From NCBI RefSeq assembly GCF_000470315.2, contig NZ_CBRF02000018.1, positions 1 to 64,000 on the forward strand: a DNA stretch of 64,000 nucleotides, written 5' to 3'. The notes beneath the pieces were generated by a model. That model did not search any database. It had not been told where the DNA came from and saw only the letters and a list, made by a program, of their open reading frames with translations. This DNA is from Psychromonas sp. SP041 (GTDB taxonomy: Bacteria > Pseudomonadota > Gammaproteobacteria > Enterobacterales > Psychromonadaceae). The position numbers and the translations under genes were made by a program. Of the stretch, positions 46,592 through 55,500 are shown one piece after another (positions within the stretch are counted from its first letter, which is position 1; each line of letters starts with the position of its first letter).

Positions 46592-47541
46592 TGAATAATG
46601 GATTAACCAAAGAGATTAAATTATTTTTAGGTATCCCGACAATAGGGCCCACTTTTAAAGAAATAATTGTTTCATCATTCACCGCTTTATTAGCGACACT
46701 GTGTGTCATTTACATCTCCAAAGATCTATTAAGCTATTTTAATGTGCATGCCAATATTTATATTTTAATTCCTATTGCAGCGACTTCAGTTCTTGTATTT
46801 GTTGTTCCTCATGGTGCGTTGTCTCAGCCTTGGCAAGTGATTGTAGGTAATCTCGTTAGCGCGTTTATAGGGGTGACTTGTTATCAATATTTCGGTAATG
46901 ATCTAGCAACCGCTGCAGCGTTGTCTGTATCGTTTTCGATAATGACGATGTCACTGTTAAGGTGTGTACACCCACCAGGTGGAGCAACGGCATTAGGTGC
47001 TGTTTTAGGGGGAGATACTATCCACCAATTAGGTTATAGTTATTTACTGATCCCGACATTATTAAACTGCTTAATCATTATTTCAGTTGCAATCGCATTA
47101 AATTATCCATTTAGTTGGCGACGATATCCGTCTCATTTATATTACAAAAATAACCTAACCAACACTATTTCACCTGGTGCAAGAGCCAATGAAGTGACTG
47201 TTGAGGATTTCATGAAGGCAGTGACCGAACATGGTTCATTTATCGATATGACCGATGAAGGTTGGAATGAGATATTTGAAAAAGCCAAGCAACATGCTGA
47301 ATACGACAACGTACATCCACACAATATTGAATCAGGCCAAACCTATAGCAACGGGAAAATAGGAAAAGAATGGGAGATTAGAGAAGTATTAACGATAAGT
47401 AATAAAAAGACCGTAAAATACTTTGTACTCGCAGGTGAAAACATAAATCTCTTAGAATCTTGTTCAGTAAAGGAGTTTATTGCTTGGTCTAAGTTTAAAG
47501 TGAACAAAAACAATATCGGTATATGGGAAAGATTGACTTAA
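46588..47541 (+). CDS. HPP-family membrane protein
   Basis: N-terminal HPP domain with four or five membrane segments, and the signature CVHPPGGATALGAVLGG near residue 130. HPP proteins are implicated in nitrite transport in cyanobacteria and plastids, but the function in proteobacteria is not established. The C-terminal 120 residues are soluble and do not resemble the CBS pair often fused to this domain. It is coupled to the small membrane protein upstream. Confidence 0.86.
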   Translation: MMNNGLTKEIKLFLGIPTIGPTFKEIIVSSFTALLATLCVIYISKDLLSYFNVHANIYILIPIAATSVLVFVVPHGALSQPWQVIVGNLVSAFIGVTCYQYFGNDLATAAALSVSFSIMTMSLLRCVHPPGGATALGAVLGGDTIHQLGYSYLLIPTLLNCLIIISVAIALNYPFSWRRYPSHLYYKNNLTNTISPGARANEVTVEDFMKAVTEHGSFIDMTDEGWNEIFEKAKQHAEYDNVHPHNIESGQTYSNGKIGKEWEIREVLTISNKKTVKYFVLAGENINLLESCSVKEFIAWSKFKVNKNNIGIWERLT

Positions 47542-47920
47542 AGCGATAACCTAATTTTGAAACCTAATACGGCAAAGTATTTTTAAGGCATATAATGAAA
47601 GCTAGATTGATATCATATATAAAATGAAAACCAATGAGCTAGAATCATAAAGATAATCAAGCGGATCTGAAAGTGATATTTGTGATGGCTAAGGTTGGGT
47701 CATAACAAACGACCTTCTAGCATCTAAAACAGCATGCCAAAAGGACGAAGCTAAAGGGTTCAGAGGCAATAGATATAGACAATGAGAGTTATGATTTCAA
47801 TTTTATAATTTTATAATTTTATAATTTTATAATTTTATAATTTTATAATTTTATAATTTTATAATTTTATATTTTTATAATTTTATACAAAGACTTACGA
47901 ATTATTATCGATATGCTTTA
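47542..47920. other. Intergenic gap with tandem repeat
   Basis: No gene found. The gap between the convergent HPP gene and the 47921 gene contains the (TTTTATAA) array at 47801-47888. Confidence 0.5.
47801..47888 (+). repeat. Tandem repeat, (TTTTATAA) x 8 plus imperfect copies
   Basis: Eight perfect 8-base units run from 47801 to 47864, followed by a broken unit, one more perfect unit at 47873-47880, and TTTTATAC. It begins 33 bases beyond the stop of the 47921 gene on the minus strand and is likely to vary in copy number. Confidence 0.95.
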
Positions 47921-48244
47921 TTATCGCTTAATATAAACATTAGTATCGTAAGAAGAGCGATAAACAACATAGAACATAAATATTGGAATAATAGAAATAA
48001 CCACTCTAAACAGCGCACTAAAAAGTGAATTAACAAGATAATTAACTCTAAAAATAAAAAATAACGTGATTAACCAGAGTGTGGGCGCTAAGACAGCAAA
48101 AATATAAGCAATGATATTGATACCTCCAAATTGACTTTCAATAAAAAAAACGAGTAAAAAAATACCTAACAATCCAAATAATGAATATTGCATTTTATGC
48201 TTAGTTGCTAAAAGTAATTGAACGTTTTCTTGATTTACTTGCAT
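47921..48244 (-). CDS. Small membrane protein, 107 aa
   Basis: Three hydrophobic segments (about residues 20-36, 42-62 and 76-96). The protein is otherwise featureless, with a short basic tail. The N-terminal 20 residues are polar and cytoplasmic. No family was recognised. It is 179 bases downstream of the lipoprotein gene at 48424 on the same strand, with a hairpin between. Confidence 0.55.
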   Translation of the reverse strand: MQVNQENVQLLLATKHKMQYSLFGLLGIFLLVFFIESQFGGINIIAYIFAVLAPTLWLITLFFIFRVNYLVNSLFSALFRVVISIIPIFMFYVVYRSSYDTNVYIKR

Positions 48245-48365
48245 TTTTTTACCTGCATATGAACGACTTAAAAAATAGAGTCATTCGATGAAAGAGATTG
48301 ATAGGTTAGGTAGGCTAGCTTTTATTCACTTAATGAACAGTCAAAACACCATAAAATAAAAATTG

Positions 48366-48412
48366 AACTCCTATCAAAATGATAAAAATTCAACATTACA
48401 AAAATAGGAGTT
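48366..48412 (-). terminator. Probable terminator of the 48424 lipoprotein gene
   Basis: AACTCCTAT/ATAGGAGTT, 9-bp stem with a 29-base spacer. It lies 11 bases after the stop codon and on the minus strand is followed by CAATTTTTATTTTATG. Confidence 0.6.
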
Positions 48413-48423
48413 AAAAACAGATC

Positions 48424-48849
48424 TTAGTAATTATACTTTTGTTCTATGCTTATTTTTTCAGCTAGATATTGATTGTAATTAATCTGTTGAGTGGCCAGTT
48501 TTTCAGCTAAAACAGAAAATTCGGCTTGTTTATTTTTATATAGTTGATATTTAGTCACATCATAATTAATCGACATTGCACCATCATAACCACTAATAGG
48601 ATCCCACAAGATAGAAATAGGCCAAAGTAATAAATTAACCAGTCCGTAACTAGGTTGGCCTACATAAAAAGAACCAAATCCAGGTAAAATACCTAAAACA
48701 GCACCCGTTGTAGGATTTTTTTCTTCAATTAATACACCATCACGTTCAAAAGCTGCATACTCTTTTTTTTCAATGGAATTTAACCCTCTCACACAACCTG
48801 ATAACACTACAATAGCTAAAATTAGTGTCATGCCTTTTATAAAATTCAC
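48424..48849 (-). CDS. Hypothetical lipoprotein, 141 aa
   Basis: Lipoprotein signal with lipobox LSGC (Cys 19). The middle segment TTGAVLGILPGFGSFYVGQPSYGLVNLLLWPISILWDP is Gly-rich and hydrophobic, like the TM2-type hairpin (two short membrane-embedded segments). The C-terminal part is a Lys/Gln/Tyr-rich helix. It may be inserted in the inner leaflet as well as lipid anchored. No function was recognised. Confidence 0.65.
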   Translation of the reverse strand: MNFIKGMTLILAIVVLSGCVRGLNSIEKKEYAAFERDGVLIEEKNPTTGAVLGILPGFGSFYVGQPSYGLVNLLLWPISILWDPISGYDGAMSINYDVTKYQLYKNKQAEFSVLAEKLATQQINYNQYLAEKISIEQKYNY

Positions 48850-49278
48850 TCTTATTTATCCTTAAATATTAATGTTATAAACTAATCCATTTATAACTAA
48901 ATGACTGATAATAAAGTATTGTATTCCTAATGAAAAACAACAGAAAACGTTATTATTAAATAACTTCGCAAGGCTACTTTATCTACATTTAAAATCAACA
49001 TTTTAATTATTTTTAATGAATTTAAAGTGAGAGTTTAAGATAAGAATTTATCGAGTTAAAGAAAAAAGAGAAGAGAATAGAATATTTAATTTATAGTCAA
49101 CATCGATTTATTTATTGAAGTATCCCTCAACAAAAAAATAAATGATGTTGTAATTATAAAAGTTGTTATGCACTAATGAATTAAAATGTAGACGTAACTT
49201 TTCTAGCATTTTGTTATTTAAGAGTCCTTACCTCATCTTCAATATACCTAACATCAAGCTGAAGATTATTTTTGCTAT
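48850..49278. other. Intergenic gap
   Basis: AT-rich, no convincing gene. A 61-codon frame at 49163-49348 crosses into repeat copy C and is not supported. Confidence 0.4.
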
Positions 49279-49412
49279 ATATATCCATTACCGTTCAAGA
49301 TGTTTTGTTCAGTCGTTAGCTTGGATTCCAAATCAAGGCGCAACATGATGATAGTGGCGAGTCCTTATCGATGGTGGCGGCGCAGAGTTAGTTTTAAAGC
49401 TAACGACCCAGA
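49279..49412 (-). repeat. Dispersed repeat, copy C (inverted)
   Basis: Reverse-complement copy of the 3' part of repeat B: ATTACCGTTCAAGATG, TTTGTTCAGTCGTTAGCTTGG, GGCGCAACATGATGA and GCTAACGACCCA are visible. It lacks a matching far inverted-repeat end. It lies about 300 bases upstream of the YqiJ-like gene; the space between holds nothing else recognisable. Confidence 0.75.
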
Positions 49413-49725
49413 GGCGAACCTAAACTCAATAAAAATAATGATTCGAAAATATTCTTCATAGTTATTTAATAACTTTTACTTAACACGTTGACTTTATTTA
49501 TACTTTTTAGTAAATTCTTTGCGCCAACCACAAATATAATAAAATCATCAAATAATAGTTTTCTCGTTTAATCACTCATTAAACAAGATTTACGCGATCT
49601 TAATAAGCGTTAAATCTCTGAGCAGAAAATAATTATAAACAACAAAAGATCGCTACATTTAATACTAGCCTAAACAGAAATAACATCTTGTTTTAGCAGT
49701 AAACCGAACATATAAAGGAAAATTT

Positions 49726-50361
49726 GTGGAACACTTCCTCATTAATATAACGAGCTACCCAACTGTTATTTACACAACATTATTGTTAATAATATTATTA
49801 TTTTGGCTATTGACCGTTATTGGTTTATTTGAAATGGATGTTTTAGATATTGATATAGATCTCGACACATCTGAAGTGGGTGGTGCATTAGGCGTGCTAG
49901 TCACACTTGGATTAACTGGTGTTCCTTTCACTTTAGTACTCAGTATTCTTATATTATATAGCTGGACATTATGCTCAATAATAACATCACTTAGCGGTAT
50001 TATTTATCTTGATAGCAATTTTTTAACCTTTCTTTTAAACACTTTTATCTTATTCGTTACTGGTGCTATTTCAATCCCTCTTACGGCTAAAACCATTACC
50101 CCACTCAGACCACTATTTCGTTCTATTAATCAAGGCCCCACACAAGAAACCTTAATGGGTAAAAGAGCACGAGTACGAACCACTAAAATTGACAACATAT
50201 CTGGGCAAGTTGAATGCTCTCGTGACGGCGCTAGTTTAATACTTAATGCGAGAGCAGACGGCACACATCAGTACATATATGGCGAAACAGTCGTCATTAT
50301 CGACTTTTTAGAAATAGACAACGTCTATGTTGTCGTGAGTGAACAACAATTCAATCAATAA
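49726..50361 (+). CDS. yqiJ: YqiJ-like NfeD-family membrane protein
   Basis: Membrane protein whose genes regularly precede flotillin genes. Three hydrophobic segments fill residues 10-130; an OB-fold domain (about 138-210) contains LMGKRARVRTTKID and GETVVIIDFLEIDNVYVVV, as in YuaF/NfeD proteins. It is expected to work with the flotillin in membrane microdomains. The start follows AAAGGAAAATTT. It is 19 bases before the flotillin gene, so the pair form an operon. Confidence 0.82.
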   Translation: MEHFLINITSYPTVIYTTLLLIILLFWLLTVIGLFEMDVLDIDIDLDTSEVGGALGVLVTLGLTGVPFTLVLSILILYSWTLCSIITSLSGIIYLDSNFLTFLLNTFILFVTGAISIPLTAKTITPLRPLFRSINQGPTQETLMGKRARVRTTKIDNISGQVECSRDGASLILNARADGTHQYIYGETVVIIDFLEIDNVYVVVSEQQFNQ

Positions 50362-50380
50362 TAAATACGGAGCTTAAACC

Positions 50381-52438
50381 ATGGATACTAGTATCTTAAT
50401 CACCATAGGTACTGCAGTAGTTGCTGTCATTGCCATCGTTATATTACTGGCAATGACATTCAGTGCCTTTTATAAAAAAATTAGTCAAGGGCATGCAATG
50501 ATCGTGAATGATATGTCCTCAAAGCCAAAAGTACATTTTACAGGTGGGATGGTATTACCGGTTGTACACAAGATGGAAATAATGAAAATCTCATTAATTA
50601 CCCTTGAGATCGACCGCCGCGGTAGTGATGGTTTAATTTGTAAAGATAACTTGCGTGCAGATATTACAGTGGCCTTTTACTTACGTGTAAATGAAACACG
50701 TGATGATGTATTGAAAGTAGCAAAAGCAATTGGTGTTGACCGTGCGTCTGACAAAAATGCGGTTAACGAGTTATTTAATGCTAAATTTTCTGAAGCGTTA
50801 AAAACCGCGGGTAAAGGTATGGACTTTCTTGAGCTTTTTGAAAATCGTATGGGCTTTCGTGAAAAGATTGTAACAGTCGTAGGTAACGACCTTAATGGTT
50901 ATGTATTAGAAGATGTTGCTATTGATTACTTAGAGCAAACACCAAAATCTAGTTTAGATCCAAACAACATTTTAGACTCTGAAGGTATTCGTAAAATTAC
51001 TGAAAAAACCGCAGTACAAAATATTGAAACTAACCGTTTAGAAAAAGATGAATCTCTTTCTATTACCAAAAAGAACGTAGAAACACGTGAAGCAATGCTT
51101 GCGTTAGAACGTCAAGAAGTCGATGCTGAATCAAAACAGAAGCGTGAAATCGAAACCGTTAGAGCACGTGAAGAAGCTGAAACAAAGAAAATTCAACAAG
51201 AAGAGCGCAGCAAATCAGAACAAGCAGAACTAGAGGCTGATGAGCAAATCGCTATACGAGACCAGGTTAAACAACGTCAAGTTGAAATTGCTGAACAAAG
51301 CAGAGAACGCGCCGTTATTATTGAGAAAGAAAAAGTCATTCGAGCACAAGAAATGGAAATCGTTAATCGTAAACGCGAAGTTGAGTTATCTGAAATTGAT
51401 AAAGAAAAAGCGCTGGAAGAAGAACGTAAAATCATTGCTCAAACTATCAGTGAACGAATTGCAGTAGACCGTAAAGTGGCTGAAGAAGAAGAACGCATTA
51501 AAGAAGTGCAAGAAGTTTCAGAAGCTGACCGTCTAAGACAAATTACTATCATAGAAGCGGAAGCAACAGCACAAGAACAACTACTTCGCGTTGTTAAGCA
51601 AGCTGAAGCAGATGAACAAAAAGCAGAACATAAGTCTCGTGAAATCAACTTAATGGCGCAAGCAAACCTGGAAGTTGCCTCTAAAGAAGCAGAGTCTGTT
51701 AAAAAACTCGCAGAAGGTACACAAGCAGAGCAAGCGGCGCACGGTTTAGCAGATGCAAAAGTCCTAATAGCAAAAGCAGATGCAACAGAGAAAGAAGGTC
51801 TGGCTAAAGTTCGAGTAGAAGAAGCACAAGCAAAAGCAACTGAAATGACCGGACTTGCAGAAGCTAAAGTACTGGAAGAAAAGCTCACTGCTGAAGCTCG
51901 CGGTAATGAAGAACTAGGTAAAGCAGAAGCGGTTTCTAAACGTGAAATTGGCTTAAGTGAAGCGCAAGTATTAACTGAAAAAGGGAAAGCGGAAGCTGTC
52001 TCTACTCGTGAAATTGGTATCAGTGAAGCTGACATCATTCGTGAGAAGGGTAAAGCGGAAGCCGATGGTCTGGTTGAAAAATTTGCTGCAATGAACAATA
52101 TGAGCAAAGAAAGCAGAGAATTTGAAGAGTTCCGTATGAACCTTGAAATAGAGTTCAAACAAACACTCGCTAATATTGAAGCGAATAAAGAAATTTCAAA
52201 CGATCAAGCAAGTGTATTAGGTGCGGCACTTAAACATGCGAATATCGATATTGTGGGTGGGCAAGGTGAATACTTTGATAAATTATACAAAGGATTAGGC
52301 GCAGGTAATGCGATTAACGGATTCTTAGAAAAGAGCCCTGTTATCCAAAGCTTGATGGAGAAATTATTGGCTGGTACCTCAAATGAAAAAGAGATAAACC
52401 AACCGATCACAGAAACAACCAAAACGCCTGAGGTTTAA
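50381..52438 (+). CDS. yqiK: Flotillin-like protein YqiK
   Basis: One N-terminal membrane helix (about residues 5-28) is followed by an SPFH domain (about 40-200) and a very long charged coiled coil (about 220-600), rich in Glu, Lys, Ala and Arg, with tandem GEAEAVSxREIG-like segments typical of flotillins. It should form large oligomers on the inner membrane. The 685 residues are longer than the ~550 of E. coli YqiK, mostly in the coiled coil. Two hairpins lie after it, before the large ATPase gene. Confidence 0.88.
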   Translation: MDTSILITIGTAVVAVIAIVILLAMTFSAFYKKISQGHAMIVNDMSSKPKVHFTGGMVLPVVHKMEIMKISLITLEIDRRGSDGLICKDNLRADITVAFYLRVNETRDDVLKVAKAIGVDRASDKNAVNELFNAKFSEALKTAGKGMDFLELFENRMGFREKIVTVVGNDLNGYVLEDVAIDYLEQTPKSSLDPNNILDSEGIRKITEKTAVQNIETNRLEKDESLSITKKNVETREAMLALERQEVDAESKQKREIETVRAREEAETKKIQQEERSKSEQAELEADEQIAIRDQVKQRQVEIAEQSRERAVIIEKEKVIRAQEMEIVNRKREVELSEIDKEKALEEERKIIAQTISERIAVDRKVAEEEERIKEVQEVSEADRLRQITIIEAEATAQEQLLRVVKQAEADEQKAEHKSREINLMAQANLEVASKEAESVKKLAEGTQAEQAAHGLADAKVLIAKADATEKEGLAKVRVEEAQAKATEMTGLAEAKVLEEKLTAEARGNEELGKAEAVSKREIGLSEAQVLTEKGKAEAVSTREIGISEADIIREKGKAEADGLVEKFAAMNNMSKESREFEEFRMNLEIEFKQTLANIEANKEISNDQASVLGAALKHANIDIVGGQGEYFDKLYKGLGAGNAINGFLEKSPVIQSLMEKLLAGTSNEKEINQPITETTKTPEV

Positions 52439-52450
52439 TTAACCTCTTCC

Positions 52451-52563
52451 TACTCAGCATTTAATCGTTTAATAAGGAATGTGTCATATTCAATCACCTG
52501 ATTAAACGATTACCTGAGTAGCAAGCCATTTAACCTATCTATAGTCAGAGCCCTGCTCTGACT
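52451..52563 (+). terminator. Two intercistronic hairpins after yqiK
   Basis: The first is a long stem, TACTCAG..TAATCGTTTAAT with ATTAAACGATTA..CTGAGTA, spanning 52451-52520. The second is AGTCAGAGC-CCT-GCTCTGACT at 52543-52563. Neither has a long T-run. They may cause partial termination or mark an RNA processing point between the flotillin and the ATPase messages. Confidence 0.55.
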
Positions 52564-52592
52564 TATCAATTAAAGCTGTTTAGGAAGTAATT

Positions 52593-55500
52593 GTGACTGA
52601 TAAATCAACGATAGTAGAACAAGCCGTAGCACAAGGTGGCGCCTATGAAATCATTCGTAAACGTCTTGAAGAACAAGGCAACCAACTAGATAGCTTAACG
52701 CAACAGCTCAACTTAGAGAGACAAAAAGAGTTCGGCGCGACTGAAATGAAAGTGTTGGGGCGTACTCGTATTCGAACAGAACATAATTGCCAAGCAACAG
52801 ACTTAGTGATCGTCGGCGATTATGTACTATTCGGTTATAATGTTTTCCTAGGTTTAAAAAAACAAACGCTGTTAAGTGATGTTCTTTCTCTGTTTAAATT
52901 AGAACAAGTCGAACAGCAATATGAATTAAAGCACGTCGAGTTAGCTAATTCCTTTCTATCAGACCCTCGGTTTGTTACTGAATTCCAAGAAGTGTATGCG
53001 TATTATAAAGATGCCACCCTCTCACAGTTAGTATTAAGAAATAACAAACTGTTAGCCGCCTTTAGCATTGGTGAAAAACTAACGGATATTCGCGTATTCC
53101 GTTGGCAAGTCAGCGGTAATGATATTGAATATATCGATAATCGCGGTGAACGTGACTTAAAACTGCCTGATACTCATGATTTCAAATGGCATCGTTGTAG
53201 CCGTGAAGACGTTATCGATGGGCGTAATCCACATATCAATATATTGGACACTTTGTTCATTGACAGTTTACGTGGCGATATCACCATAAAAATTGAAGAT
53301 AATACCGATGTCGGTCAAGGTATCTACAGTGAGCCAGTACAAGAAAGCAATCAATCGATTAATGATGCTGAATTTTATTACGCAGACCTTGACCCTATTA
53401 TCTTATTGAAGATAAGACCTTATCAAGAAGAGCATTTTCGATACCTGCTTTTTAATAAAAATAACCAACATATACAACGTCTTGATGCCATTGGCGACTC
53501 GTGCCAACAACTCCCTGAAAACCACGGCATTATATTCCCTGGTGGTTATTATCTCACCACCGGAGAGTTTAAAACCTTCGAAGATAATCTAGAAGGTTTA
53601 GTGTTTAATAGCACCAAGAAATCACCTAACGGCGAAGATGTGCTATTCGTGTTCTATCAACCACATACTAATATCGTGGCGTTATATCCATACAACTTAA
53701 TCAATAAGTCATTGCAAAACCCAATATTTGGACATGGTTATGGTTTCTATGAAGATGGCCGTATGATCATCTTTTATGCAGAACAAGAAGCAAGCCGCAT
53801 TCACCCTGTGCAAATTTGGCAAACAGCTTATTATTCAGATGTTTTTGCTAGCCAACAAATTCAGTCCCCTACTTTCTTCGGTAAAATAGGTAACACTGAT
53901 CTTGTACGTGGTATTTCTGAGTTATATACCATCTCAAAAAGTATTCACCAAGAAGCCAGCTCTGCTAATCATTACAATGATTTGATCAAACATTGCGCCA
54001 CTATTTTTGATGCTTATTATTGGCTAGACAGCAAAGAACTTGAGCCGATCCGCAACCTGCTTTATACGGTGAAAGAAACCTCGGAAGCAGTGATAGATGA
54101 ATATGAAAAAGTAGAAAGTATTCGTAAACAATCAGACAAAGCATTAAGTGAAGCAAGTAAAAAGCAAGTCGAGATATTACGTCAAATTCAGCCTGGCAGT
54201 TGGCATACTCCGCAGGATTTTGTAGATGGATTAAATACCATCTCAGCACAACAAGGGCATTTATTAACCATTAGAGAATACCGTTATATTGATGTAACGG
54301 CGATTGATGAATTAAACCAAAAACTGACTAAAACAAGTGAAGAATTGAATCAACAAACTGTTGAGTTCTTATCGTCTGATGATGCTTTAAAAAGTTATTA
54401 CAGTGACCTTGAACAGATTATTTCAAGCAGTGAAAAGGCCCAATCTACCGCAGAACTATCTCCTCAAATAGAGGCATTGAACGATATTTCACAAGGATTA
54501 GATCTGATTAGTCAGATCATGGCTTCATTAAAAGTATCTGATGCCACTATGCAAACACAGATTGTTGATGCGGTTTCTACCTTATACAGTAAAATTAATC
54601 AGCAAAAAGCCCAGCTCAGCCACCAACAAAAAAGTTTTGGTAGCCACGAAGCACAAGCTCAATTTTCAGCAAGATTAAAACTATTAAACCAAACCATTCA
54701 CAATGCGCTAAGCCTTTCAACCTCACCCGATAAATGTGATGAGCAATCAGCACGATTAATGGTACAAGTTGAAGAATTAGAAAGTGAATTCAGCGAATAT
54801 GATGAATTCATTGGCGATATTGTCACAAAACGTGATGAGATATTTGAATCTTTTGAAGCCCATCGTCAAACGCTTATTGAAACAAGACAACGCAAGGCAC
54901 AATCATTAGAGGATGCTGCAAAACGTATTTTATCCTCAGTGACGAAACGTATTAATCGTTTTACTGAAGCCAGTGAAATGAATACCTTTTTTGCAGCCGA
55001 TAGTTTAATCAATAAAATTCGCGATATAATTAAACAGCTAAACCAGCTTGATAGCTCAGTTAAAGCGGAAGATATCGATGCAAAACTAAAAGCCATTAAA
55101 GCACAAGCATTACGCTCTTTACGTGATAAAAGTGACTTATTTGAGGAAGGTGGCAATGTCATCAAGTTAGGTCCTCGCCACAAATTCTCAGTGAACAAGC
55201 AAGCCTTAGATTTAAGTATATTAGCAAAAGGCGAACAGATGTATGTCCGATTAGCCGGTACAGATTATGAACAAATCTTACAACATGCTAAATTAGATGA
55301 CTTAAAACCTTACTGGAATATACATTATCCATCTGAAACGACCTCGCTATACCGCAGTGAATTCTTAGCTTATTCGATATTACAAGCCGCTATTAATCAA
55401 ACGGATGGCTTAACATGGCAATCACTTAGCGCAGTAGTAGGAAGCCAAGAATTACTCTCTAAATTAGTCAGCGAATTTGCCAGTACACGTTATAAAGAAG

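Noticed and set aside
49163-49348. 61-codon plus frame before yqiJ
   Set aside because: Runs into repeat copy C, has no ribosome binding site and no recognisable features.
51439-52158. 239-codon Ser/Ala-rich minus frame inside yqiK
   Set aside because: It is the mirror of the Glu/Ala/Lys-rich coiled coil on the opposite strand, a common artefact of that codon composition.
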